Notes under the pieces: generated by a model
What the model was told of the DNA's origin: nothing
The model's database searches: none
What the model saw: only the letters and a program-made list of their open reading frames with translations
Shown: positions 42,001-55,800 of the stretch, piece after piece
How the letters are laid out: each line of letters starts with the position of its first letter
How positions within the stretch are numbered: the first letter of the stretch is position 1
Position numbers and translations under genes: made by a program
NCBI GenBank assembly: GCA_903632075.3
Contig: CAHIKZ030000580.1
Location: forward strand, 1,882,001-1,946,000
Source: Acanthosepion pharaonis
Taxonomy: Eukaryota; Mollusca; Cephalopoda; Sepiida; Sepiidae
Direction of reading: 5' to 3'
Length of the DNA stretch: 64,000 nt

Positions 42001-43810
42001 TCTTCTAAAATTAAAGATGACATTTTGACAGCACATGAACAAGGCTGTAATATTTCTAATCAGTTGCTCAACAACGACTAATTTTGAAAAATGTGGAGTT
42101 GAATGCACCATTAAAATCAATGAAGATAAAAACTTTTAGTGATCTTCAGAAAAAGCATTCACAACAAAAGAGCAAGAAGGAAGCAGATTGCTTGAAAGCA
42201 GATAAAGACCTTCTCACTAGGCTTCTTATAGTAGCAAGAACCGAAAAAGTTGGCCTGGAAGAAATTTTTCACATTGCCTTTCAGAGTTCCCATCTAGCCT
42301 AAGTAACATTGATGGTTCTTTGCAGCATACCAACAAAACTGCATTATTTCATTATTTTCTTGTAAAGTTTCCTGATATGAAAATTAACAATATTCCAAAA
42401 AATGCAGCACTGATATTAGATGGAATGGCAGTAATACAACAGCTTGCAGACCATGTTCCATCAAGGTTTGGTGAGCTAAGTATTTATGTTTTTTAGATAT
42501 GTAATCAAGCTTGCTTCTACTTATGTCATCAAGAGTTGACTTTGTCTGTGATAAGTACAATCCATGGAGTATTAAAGACTGAAAGAAGATGCTGTTTGAT
42601 TACCCTATGCCACCTGTTACGTGCTCTGAATGAAAAACAGAAAACACTGGTACAATTTTGAAAATTCCTCATGTCTGGTGAAAATAAAGAATCCCTCATC
42701 TTATTTATGCTGATGCCTTGGAAAAAATTGCCAGCAGAAGAATTTCATAGAAAAACTGTGATTGCTTCATTTAGCCAAGGATGTTTCATGCTGTGTCCTC
42801 ATAGTGACACAAATGAAGTAATCACAGAAACTTTGCCAGAATTAACAACTGACCATGAAGAAGCCGATACCCTTCTTTTGCTTCATGCAAAGCATGCATC
42901 AACTGCTTTCCCTTCCATTATCATTAAGACTCCAGATACGGATGTTTTTCTTCTTTGCCTTGCTCATCAAAATGAATTAAGCTGTGATTTATATATGGCT
43001 ACCAATACGAATCATCTTGTTTGATCTCTATTAAATCAGTTGCAAAGAAACGTGGACCTGCTTTTTCAAGTGTCTTACTTTCTTTGCATGCATTCACTGG
43101 CTGTGATACTGTTAGCTGCTTTAAGGGAAAGGGTAAAATAAAACCCTTTGAGTTAATGAAAGAAACAGAGGAATTTCTTCAAACTTTCACACTTTTAGGC
43201 TGCAACTGGCACCTGACAGATGATTTGTTCCAGAAACTAGAAAAATTTGTGTGCTGTCTATTTGGACAGAGAAATGTTTCTTCTGTAAATACTGCTCATT
43301 TTAATATTTTTCATATGTCTGGAAAATTGGATAATACTCTGCCACCTTGCCAAAATAGTTTACAGTTACATGCAGAAAGGGCAAATTACCAGGCTGTAAT
43401 TTGGCGACAATGTCTTCACATTAATATTAATGCTCCTTCTGCAACAAATCATGGCTGGAAATGTGAAGATCAAAAACTCGTTCATTGGAGCAGCCTTCCT
43501 AAAACTCCATCTACCTTGATGAAATTAGTAAAGTGTAACTGTAAGAAGAACAGCTGTAACTCCAGGCGTTGTTTTTGTGTTTGTCAAACACTGTCTTGTA
43601 CCGACCTTTGCTAGTGTATAGATTGTTTTAATGTACTTAAAAAAAAATAATGAAGTGCAGCAGATTAATGAAATAGAAGATTCTGACTCCTCAGAGGGCA
43701 AATGATAAGATGAGCTTGCAGGATTAGAGGACAATCAATTATTTTTCAATTCCTTTTATAAATGTATTACTTGATAACAATTATTTCAACATAACTGAAA
43801 AAAAAACAAT

Positions 43811-43873
<63 letters not shown>

Positions 43874-46800
43874 AAAGTTAGTCTAAACATTAAGATTTCT
43901 ATATCAATCAATATGTATGTGTGACAAAATTACATCAAAAAGTAAATGGCAGTCCAAACTGAAGAAAAGTCAATCACCAGAAGTATTTGAAAACAGTTCT
44001 TCCATCTATGATTTTTGGAAGGCACAAGATTTGGAAACATATATAAAGGTTTTTCACGTTTTTTTATCAAATTAATGTACATTGCAATGTTTTACGAGGT
44101 TATTCAAATTTGAGAAACTCACACGACAATAGAAAGTAACGTTTTCATTGTTATGGCTTTATGCAAGTCATTTTATTTGCTGAAAATTCCTGATTAAATA
44201 AATTAACACATAATATAAGAGCATAGATATATCAGCTTCTTGTTGATACACTTAAATGTGCTAAAAAACTTATTTAAAGTTCATTTTACATGAAGTAAAC
44301 CATGAAAATGGACTTTTTCCGTAAATCACACTCCCTGTATTATCTCCCCTTTTCTGAAGCAGTGCACACATTTAGCCTGGAGATCTCTTCAGATTTGAAA
44401 TCAGCACAAAAAATACTCCTAGAAACACTTGAAATTTTCTCATAAATAAAATGTCCACAAACTCAAAATCTAAGCCCTTTTTTGGCCAATTTTTTCACTA
44501 ATTAGGCTAATTAGTGAAAAAATTGTTTTTTTGCTAAAATAGACTTAAAAAAAAAAAATTTTACCAAAGAAAGTGTTGATGCTAAAAACTATTTTCTTAT
44601 TCATAAATGAATGCAGAAAGAAATTAATACTGAATGCTAATGCATAAAATAATATGCATTAAGAAAAATAACTAGTGAAATAAATTAAATGTTGAACCAA
44701 GTATGCTTATTCAAATATGACTATAATTAACCTATTTTGCACAAAAGATAAAAAGTAAGGCTCTTATAATATCTTGCCCAATCTGAAATTATCTTAAATC
44801 TTAAAACAATTGGATTAAATCATTTAAATTTTGACCAACATATAATTTATTCTGCATAATCTATCAGAATCTCATCTCTTCCAGAATGGGTTAAAGAAAT
44901 AGATTTATACTAGAAATATTCTAAGGACCAATTGCACAATGTATTTACTTATATGCAGCAATAGCAGGATGGGATTTTGCAACTGAAGGCAAAGATAACT
45001 TGCTACTAATTAAAAAAAAAAAAAAAAAAAAGCAGGACAAAGTCATACTGATGACCTTAAAAATAAAGTGTTCATTCATCATAGCCTTGTAGCTAGGTTA
45101 ACAGAAACAACACTGTTCTTGATATACAGAAAATAATTATAAAAACCATGACCGTATACTTGTTGATGGAGCTCGCCAATAAATTTGAGGTCAAGACATC
45201 AAGAATTCAAGTTCTGATATTAACCCATTAATTGCAATGGAAATTTCCATCATTTCTATAGAAATGCAACAGATACTTATAACAGTTGATAAACAAATGA
45301 TAATTTTAAATTTTAATTCAAATTTTGTAGTTGCTTTTCTACAAGATTACAAACTGAATTTGATATTTTGTTATCTGCATGAAGGTTGAATGTAATTTTT
45401 TAGAATGGAAGAAAAAAAAAAAAAAAGGGTGAAAAAAATTCTTGTTACAACTTATTTGCAGTTGAATTGGTAATATCAGAATAAGAAATCTAATGTGAAT
45501 GGCTTTTGGATAGGTATAAATGCATAAGCAAAATAGAAAGCAAAATAAAAGTCTTTTTTATAGCAGACTATCAGTTTTTCAAAACTGGCAGAAGAATACA
45601 CACACACACATTTATGTCATGACATTATGGAATTTCCATAATACATGCAGAACATTCAGAAGGATACATACAAACTACCAGAAACACTTGTGTTGGTAAA
45701 ACACAAGATAGAGAGAAAATCAAAACAAAATAATTACAAAAGAAAATTTCAGAAAAAGGTCATTACCAATGCTATACAATATTAGCTATTTAACAGATAT
45801 GTTATGTTAACCAAAAACTTATTTCCCATATCTTTTAATAATTCATATTCTTACATAGGCACACACTATACATTGAAATCATTTGAGTATACATATATAT
45901 TCTTAGTGAAGGAATGTTTATTTTTCAATTTATTTTTCTTTTGTTTTACTAATGCACAAGAGAAAGCATATTCAGATTCAATATCTGAGATTTAGCATCT
46001 CCATTTTTTTCAGCTTTTATGAAAATCTGAGAAAAATCATAAATATTCATTTTTAAATACTTTTAAACTCTGAATTATAGTGTTTGTTGTTAGTGTCTTA
46101 TGACATATTGCAAAATTCTTTACAGAACTAAATAGGTCAGCTGATTAAAACATTTAAAATCCAAGTTCCCAAAATGAAGATCATGTTTTGCTTGGGGTTT
46201 CTTGATTTTATAAGGGATTCAAGAAATTTATAATTTTAATTTTATAATTAATTATAAAATAAATAATATTTGTAATTACAAAATAAATATAATATTTGTA
46301 AATAATGTATATTAGGCACCATTAATGGTTCCCAATATACATTATTAACAAATATTTATATATAGTAAGGGAAAATCTCAGTTCCTATCAAGAGCATGAA
46401 CATTACTTTGAAGAGAGAAGCGGTAAGTTCTAGTTGTAAGGCCAAAATACAAATTTGAAGTTCATACATCACAGAGGGCAAAATTTCTCAAAGAGACATA
46501 AAATTTGCAAATGACATTAGTATTGAGTAATGGAGATTTTTGAAGGCAAGAATTATTAGTAATCATGAATTCTGATGCCTGCAATCCACAGCTTGCACCT
46601 TGCTGATGTCTTTATAGTTAATAGTTCTTCTTGCTTTCCTTTATAACCTTGTCTAGGAGTTCTTGCTTTTTTTCCTTTCTGAATCTGCCATCAACACAGT
46701 ATCATCTGCACATCTTATACCCTTAAGATTTTGCTCACCAATAATAAATCCTGGTAGACCTTGGATTACATTACTGCATTGAATCTGATTAAATCTAGTG

Positions 46801-49800
46801 AGATACACTTTAAGCTGTCTTATACCTCTCTGATTTTTGCATTCTTGTTTAATTTATCTTTGATCCACATTTACTGAGAACAAACTACTTAGTTTTTTCC
46901 CAGTAAATGTTACAGATTATTCTATTGGTCCCAAATAAAATTTTCCTTTGTGACATGCTTCATTAAATGCTTTTTCATAATCTATGTAATATACATAGAG
47001 TTTGTCTATATGTCCAAGATGAGGTATTATTTACATTATTCGGACGGACTCCTCATCTTTGTCGACATATTTATCACAATGTTTCGGCCATTGCACGCGC
47101 CGGCCTTCTTCAGGTGGTTGGAATGTTGAGCTGGGGTAGACTGTTCTAGTTCCACGTGCCATGTTTGATGGATGTCAGTTATCAGTTATCTCCTGTTAAT
47201 TTCCCTCTGAAAGTTCTCCACTGCCTTAACCGGGTATTGAACTCACACTATTTGGGTCCTGTCACTGGATCTAACCACGCCTTTATTCATTGTGCCATGA
47301 TATAGGTCAGTGCTAGAGAGATCAGGGGAGATCATAGAGATCACTGCACTTCCATCTCTCGACCGGAAGATACCGTTGGACTTTAGACTCTTGCTGATTG
47401 TTATTACTAACCTGCGTTCGTTATTACTAATCACTCTGTTGTTAAATACCTCTTCCAATATACCAGTATTTTTCCCTACATCTGTGTCTTTATTTGAATA
47501 CACACACGCGGGAACACTCCCAACATCTCAACAGTGGTGACGAGGGTTTGAACGGATAAAAAGAACTTACGTTGAAAAATAAATATCGCAACAGCGAAAG
47601 ACATGATTTCAACACGGGAAAATTTAAAAGAGTTCAAGCATTTTTTTCATAGCAAAGGATTGAAAAGTTTATTGACAAAAAGAAAAAACTGTAACAACAA
47701 GACTATAAAAATGAAAATTTTTGTTATGAAGAATACGAACAACCTGTTTGGGACTGACGCAATCACTAAGTTTAATCTCTGGGATGTGCCCATTAGTGAA
47801 TGCAAAGACAACATAAAAAATTTACAAACAGAATTGAAAATAGCATTCCCCGTTGGACGTTGCACGGAAGCATCAGCAAAAATACAGCTGAAGAAAAATA
47901 TTCAACCAATTTAAAAAAAATAAAAAAGCGTAGCATCCCTTTTACCGCATTAGAAAAAATTGACCAAGAACTCGAAAGACTAATGAGAATTGGTGTGATC
48001 TCGAAAACGGAATACAGTGACTGGGCAGCTCCGGCTGTTTACGTAAAAAAGTCGTCGGGTGAAATTCACGTCTGCACCAATTTTTCAACCGGGCTAAACG
48101 ACGCAATAGAATCCACTACCAAGTCCCAAAGAAGTGTTCGCAAAGTTAAATGGGGGAAAAATCTTTTCAAAAATAGATCTTAGTGAGGCATACTTGTAAG
48201 TACCCATGGATAACAAAAGCACAAAGTTGCTATGCATTAACACACATAAAGGCTTGTTCAGATACGAACGTTTACCGTTGGGGGTGAAGACAGCACCCGC
48301 AATATTCCACAAAATAATAGATACTATGTCATCCAGGTTAGACTACACGATAGCATATCTCGACGATATACTCGTGAAAAGTGAATCGGTGGATGAACAC
48401 AAACACCATTTACGCAAAGTTTTCGAAAGAATAAGAAGCTATGGATTTAGAGTGAAAGAAAATAAATGCGATTTTCTCCTGGAGGAGATCAAGTATCTGG
48501 GACATATAGTGAATAAAGAAGGAAAAAAGCCAGATAAAAATCGAGCATCAGCAATAAAAGATATGCCTGAGCCAAAGGATATTAAATCCCTACAAAGTTT
48601 TTAGGCTTGGTGTCATATTACCAGGATTTTATCCCAGACCTCCACATTCTACGAGCTCCCCTTAAAAAAAAAAGAAAAACCTTGGATATGGTCAAAAGAA
48701 TGCGAGAAAGCATTTAAGGATATAAGAGAAAAATTGACATCAGATTTATTTCTGGTACATTTTGATCCAAAGGTAGATATCATCGTGGCGAGCGATGCCA
48801 GTACACACGGCGTAGGTGCGTGCATATTGCACAAGTGGAAGGATGGTAAAGTACGACCAATCGCTCATGCAAGCAGATCGCTACTACCCGCTGAACGAAA
48901 CTATTCACAAATCGAAAAAGAGGCATTGCCGATTATCTTCGCTGTAACAAAATTCCATAGATATATACATGGACGGTATTTTATGCTACAGACAGACCAC
49001 AAGCCTCTGGTAATGATATTCAGTTCAAAAAAGGGCCTGCAAACATACACCGCAAATAGATTGCTTAGGTGGGGAACAATTTTGCTAAATTATAACTTTA
49101 GAATACAATATTTGTCCACCCGCAAAATTGGTCACGCGGACGGTCTATCAAGACTCATTCCGAAAGCAACAGAACCATTAGAGGATACGGTAATCGCATC
49201 CCTCATAGCAGAGAACGAGGTTGAAGAAAATTTGGTGAACGCAATTTGAGAATTACCAGTATCGCTTAAGGACATCAAAAAAGAGGCAGAAAAGGACAAA
49301 TATATAATGGAAATAAAAGATAAGCTAGCTAAAAAAGATGGAAAAATTCAAAAGACATTCTCTCTCTGTGATAATGTGCTAATATACAGTGAAAGGGTAA
49401 TAATCCCTAGTACACTCCAAAAAAGAATATTGAAAGATTTTCATGCTGGTCACCCGGGCAAAAATAGAATGAAGAGCCTCATGAGAGCATACGTCTACTA
49501 GCCATGTATGGACAACGACATCGCGTCTATGGTTGGCAGATGTAAAGGCTGCATTTTGGCATCAAAATCACCACAAATTCTACAGAAGCCATGGCCAAAA
49601 ACCAACAGGCCATGGTCAAGGATTCATATTGATTTTGCGGGTCCAAGTGACGGGTGGCATTATTTGGTCGTAGTTGACAGCTTTAGTAAATGGCCCGAAG
49701 TTTTCCAAATGAAGAGGCCAACATCTCAAAATACAATAAATAAATTGCATGAATTATTTGCAAGGTTTGGAGTGGTATATATTGAGGTTAGTGACAACGG

Positions 49801-52800
49801 TACTCAATTCATGAGCAAAGAATTCGCAGAATTCTGCCAGAATTTCCAAGTGGATCACGTGAGGATTCCTCCGTATCACCCACACAGCAATGGAGTAGCT
49901 GAAAGGTTTGTCGATGCGCTAAAAAAGGGCGCTTAGAAAAGCAACAGGTACCCCGACTAGAAAGGCGTTACAGCTATTCCTGCAAGTATACCAGACATCC
50001 GAATAAATCTGCCCCATCAAGCCTATCACCTGCAGAGCTAATGTTTGCAAGGAAGATCAGATCTGCATTTGATAAATTGATACCTGAAAATAGGATACAC
50101 ACGCCAGTCGCTATGGTTCCTAAGCGAAAATTCCACATAAATGAAAAAGTTTTTTTCAAGAATTATAAAAATAATACAACATCGTGGGAACCAGGAGTCA
50201 TACAAAAGCAGATTGGGAATATGGTGTACATTGTACAAGGGAAAAAATTTACCCATAAAAGGCACATCAACCAGCTAAAGAAAAGGAGTACTGAAGAATC
50301 GTAAGAAACTCTGCAAGAAGATGAATTATACGAATTGTATGATACTTTTGATTTACAAGTCCCACAGACAGAGCAAAAAACAGCAGGATCTGGTAGAAAG
50401 TTTAAAGGCGATTTAACAATTTATAATGGACCCGAAAAGGAAAAAATATTGAAATATTGGCAGAACAACAATGTGAGTTAATTTTGTGTTTATATTACAT
50501 AACTTTGATTATGATTATTAAATTAATAATTTCTAATATTAAATGGGTGATTTAACAATGTTTAAAAAGAAATTAAAAATTATTTTATTTTGAACTGAAA
50601 CAGACTAAACTAGCTAAAGTTAGCTAGTTATATGGAAAGTTAGCAAACTGTGTAGAAACTTGCACTAGCCACACTGAGGAGCTGTGAAACAGTGTGGATG
50701 AATATATAATAAAGATAAGAGTCTTCTAAATTTTATTTTAAAATCATACTACTTTGAGTTTCAGATTTAGTGAAATCTAAGTAATACTATATCTGTTAAA
50801 GAAATGGTAAAAGTAAGCAACACAACTGTACTTGGAAGATACAAGGAAGTAATTGTTTTTTATAATTAATTTTTCCTTTTATAAATAATGTTATAGCTTG
50901 TAAAATACATCCTATGATGAAATAACTCTTGGTTGAATATAGAACACACAAGTACCTGTTATGGCTATTTTAATTTCTGGGTTTTGGTTCAGTGAAAGTA
51001 ACAGACAAATAAAACAAAAGTGAATAGACTGGTAAATATTAACTTGTACAAGACAACCCCTAAGAATGGAAAGTTGAATGAGAATAGTGAATTAAAGGGC
51101 TCCATTAAAAATTCACAGGTTAAAGAGTAGAACAAAGGAGGCCAGAAGGCATGACAACTGAAATGATGTGAGTACATGCTCGGGCTCCCCACATTAAACT
51201 GACCTTGTGTTATAACGAGACTTCATTGGTTGAGTAAGTATCAAATTACTATAAAGTAGTTTGTAACACATTTATTTATAATCTCTCAGTTGCATCTGTC
51301 TTCAGGCAGAGTGTTCTCAGGGGTGACTCCGAAGGACAGAGCTGCAATTGAGAAAAAATATACGGAGAGGTGTCCATCCCTGGGGAACAGCTGCCCGATG
51401 TCATGCCCTCTCATTACACTAGAGAGAGGGATTGATGCTTGCACCAAGGCCAGCACAACCGATGGTTGTGTGGGCTCAGGGAATTTTTGTTCCTATACCA
51501 GGTGTACACACTTGGAATCCCCACATTAAACCAACCTTGTATCAAAGCGTGACTTTGTAGGGGTGTGTCAAGTAAATAAATTACAATAAAGTAGAGCTGG
51601 GGCTTTTTAATCTCAGAATTTGTGGGAGAATTGAGCTCCAATTGCTCATTTATTCATACAGATTCCATAATACAGGTTTTACTTGATTAGCTATTATGTT
51701 TCTCTAACTCTTCAAATATTGAATGTATAACTAATTCTAATTTCTCATTTTTACACTATATTAATTTTATCTTATAAATTGTCCCCTGTTCTGTCATCTA
51801 TGAAATAAAAATAACTGTTCGTATGGAAAATAAGGATCTACATACATCAAATCATCTTTAAATGGCAGCAGAAGAATTATCATTGAACTTTTAAAAGGTA
51901 AGCTTAAATATTAATTCAATACTTAAATGCAGAAATCAATTTTGAGTTCTATAGTTTATTGATGCCTATCACATCCACTCCTCCCTAGCTATTGTGATGA
52001 TGGCCAAACCAAGAGCCCTCCACAAGAGCTAGCTTAAAATTTTAGTTGCAATTTTAGGTACCATGAAAGCAACGATAATGGCTAGTATAAAATATTAATA
52101 TATATTTTTAAGTTCGCATAATCTGGCAACCCTGAATCTGAGCTCAATGAAGAATATATTGATACTTTCAATATTTATGTAATCTTTAAAATTTTATTAT
52201 TTTTGTGCTTATTTTATTCATTCTCCTGTAATGAATTTATTACACATTGATGCCTATAAAAAAAAAAAAAAAAAGTTAAACATTTTTGATCAGCAATGAG
52301 TAAAATCTTAAAAATTAAAGATACTTGTGAAATTTTTTTTTGACACAGCCTTTAGTCATTGGATTAATTTTATAGAAAGACTCACTTATTTGACATTTAA
52401 CCTGTATTTACAAATGAAATGCATTATTGTTTAAAAAGAAAATTCTTTGGCCTTTGATCAAAAAATATATTACCATCATTTTTGTTTTTTATATTTTGGT
52501 AAAACCCAAGTTCCTTTATAGGTTAATTTTTAATTGCAAGGATTTTAAATTTTAATGCAGATAAAAAATACAAATGACTTCTTTTCAACTACTTAGGAAA
52601 TAATTTAAGAGAGAATATTTTCTAAAATAAGAGGTATCAGTTAATATCAGATCATTTGAGAATACTTTAAGTGTTCATAAACACTAGATGCTAAAAACAA
52701 TAACATCCTACATTGGGTGACTGCAACTAGAAAATCTCCCCTCCAGCACACTGATATTGCCATGGTAGCCAAGATAAGCAACAGAGTAACTTCTGACATG

Positions 52801-55800
52801 CAATCTTCGTAGCCTTATCACTTTTTTTTTTTTTTTAAGAAACTAATAAGATGTAAAGATTTTAAATAGTTTAATACAAACTTTGTTTATTTTGAGAACA
52901 TTGACACCCACTGCCAAAAAAGCCAACAAAAAATTAATATACAGCATAAAAATGCATTTTAAAAGCATCTAAGGTTGAAGAAAACTTCCTGTTAAAACAT
53001 ATTTAAGTACTAAGTATCAAATTGTCAATAGCAATCAAAGTTAGCAAATAATCAACATGACTATTATTTTATTTTTTGCACATCAGTGGATATACATCCT
53101 GGGGCATCTACAATAATAACCTATAAACAGAAAAATGGATATCACTATCATAAATTTTCAGATTATTTTCTTTTATATGATGCATCATTGAGAATAGCTT
53201 TTTATGTATAAAGATTTAAGATATTTTAAGTTTTATATTTTATGTTCTTAATATTGAAAACTAGTCAACACTATCATTAAGATAAAATGATTTTAAATAG
53301 AAAAAAATGGATATCTAGCTTAAATATTCCAACTACAGAAATCATTCAGCAAAGATTTCAAACCAATTTTTACCACATATTTAATTACCTCATTGATATA
53401 GACAGAAAAAATGTCACTATGTCCATTATTTAGGATATGACATGGCAATTTTGAATGCTTGTAAATTAAAAGAACATTAAACAAATATATGCAAAAGAGA
53501 TTTTGGATACAGGACTGGAAGGTTAATTATTACTACAATACAAAAAACCTTAGACAAACAATAATTTAATAAATAATGCTATACAGGGGATTCAAATTCA
53601 GATATATGTCTTGAATAAGTCTTTCATATATACCCACTGCAATCATTATATTTCATATGGTGTAGTTATAAAAATATTTCCTTCAATCAATAGAAGGTTA
53701 GAGCACCAAGGGATAGAAATTCATATAGAACTATGATCACCTACATCCTGGAGGGAGAAAAATGACAAAACTGTGAAACTAAGAATCATTGTAATAAAAA
53801 GATTAGAGATAAAAAATTTTCACATCATAAATGCAAAGGAGAGAAGAGAAAAAAGAATATCTGGAGAATGTAGGAAGTGAAATAAAAGTACTACTCAAGT
53901 AGATAAAAAGAAAAAGATACTGAAATGAAAAAAACAATTTAAAAGAAAAACAGAGAGAAAGAAAGGAATATATATTTGGCAAAAAGAAATAGGCATCTTA
54001 ATAGGAAAGAGAGTAAAAATAAATTAAAAAAGATGTAATTTATTAATGAAAAAAAAAAATAAAAGCATTTATATCTTCATGTTAAATCTCTTGAAATTAT
54101 TCCATACATGCACAACTCTAGAAGCTGCACTTAAATCACACCTTTTGAGTTTTTTTCATTTAATTTTTTTTTTTTTTTTTAATTAAGAGTCAATAGTATA
54201 GTGGGTGCTGAAAAGTTTAGCCCAACCAAAAAAAAAAAAAAAAAAAAAAAACCCTTCAAAATAGTTAATTTCACTTTAAGAGAAATTTTCTCAACAGATT
54301 CAGACAAGTATATCAGGCTGGTGAGTATTCTGATAGGAGTTATCTCCCCTAAGCATGGAAATTAGAGTGAGAACAATCTACCTCTGTAAATTGAATAAAG
54401 GGTTTGGTTCAAAATTCCAAGGTTACAGAGGAGAATGTGAAGAGACTGAAGAAAACCAGAGGATACAATGGTCAAAACATTGCACCAAGATGATAATAGC
54501 ATGACATAATAATTAGAGTTAATAAAAAATATCCCAATTTGAAACCTCTGTTTAAACCAAAAAAAATTTGTACAATCTTATTTTTGCATAGTTTAATATT
54601 AGTTCATAAAAGATTTAAAATAAAAAATGACAGAAGGCATGCAAAGCAACAGAATATTTGCTAAAATCAGTAAAGCTACTGTATACAGTTGCCGATAATA
54701 TATTACATTATTTAAACAAAGCTTTAATTGGTAGACATGTAACAAAATTTAGTTGTGTTCAAGTATTAAAGAATAACATTCCTTTACATAATTTTTGCCA
54801 AGATTCTTCCTAGAAGAGCCATCTTTAATTCAACTGTTATTTTTCTAGTTCCTAGCAAAGCTGACAAGTGAGTATTCCTTGTTTTACCTGATCTAATAAC
54901 TTAAACTACTCAAAACCTTGTTAAGTTTAAATTAAGAATGCCAGCTGCTGATTCAATTGTAATTAAATGCTTTTCATAATCATTTTAAACCTTTTACTAT
55001 ATCCATAAATCAAAATTCTCACCAATTCACTTTCCCATAATACAACCTGTGCCTAACTTACGTGTTATGTCACTTCAGGACAGTGAAACATAGCTCACTA
55101 AAATTTCCTGCCTTTTGTTCTATGCAACTTTTCAGCCTTTATAATCCCACTGTCCCTATTCTGCCATCAATTTACACAAACTTGTTAATTAGGTTACCCT
55201 GTTTCCACACTTCTGTTGCTTTCAATATATCCTGTGAGTGTTAAATTCTTTAGGCTCATTTTCTTCTTTCCTCATTATGCATCCCAACTGTCTCTTTATG
55301 ATTGGAATACAAGTTTTCATGTAGTTCCTACTTTCCTTAAGACCTCATTACAAACATGCATTTCTAATTGAATTCCTTTCATTAATATCACTTGGGGAGA
55401 TTATATTCCATATTATCATAAAATCAAATAAAATCAAAGTTTGGTTAAGAATCACTTGAATCCAATATTTTATTAATGCTTATATAAAAAAAATCCTTGT
55501 ATATCTTATAAAAATATGATTGTTTTAGTGACAACAAAATACAAATTGGATTAGTATTTTTCTTTTGTTATTCTATATTAATGCGCTCCCATTTTGACAA
55601 AAAAAAAGGAAGAGTAAAAAAGGAAGACAAAAAAATGAAAAACTTTAGCTTAACTTTACAATAAAATAGTTTGTTGAGGGATTCAAAAATTTCTTTGAGC
55701 TACTAAAGTGAAAATTTTCAAATGTATTTACATATTAAAAAAAAAAAAAAAAAACAAACTTGAGAGCCATGCCCCCAGGTTTAGCCTCTCTTTCCGGAGA

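Larger units (their letters stand above)
47300..50330 (+). mobile_element. Ty3/gypsy element C (K02A2.6-like), gag deleted
   Basis: A probable 5' LTR (about 47300-47533, ending CTCAACA) is followed by TGGTGACGAGGGTTT, a usual primer-binding site start for this group. A short gag start at 47603 runs straight into the end of protease (LFGTDAITKFNLWDVPI). RT, RNase H and integrase then follow, with few breaks. Coding ends at 50304. I could not find the 3' LTR, so the element is 3'-incomplete. It lies in the 20-kb intron between exons 2 and 3, on the opposite strand. Confidence 0.82.

Noticed and set aside
51290..51529. Cys-containing open frame as a small secreted protein gene
   Set aside because: No signal peptide, it starts inside a duplicated repeat unit, and it has no splice or promoter context.
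54206..54228. Mariner terminal-repeat-like phrase next to an A run
   Set aside because: No partner end or transposase text found nearby, so an element cannot be supported.
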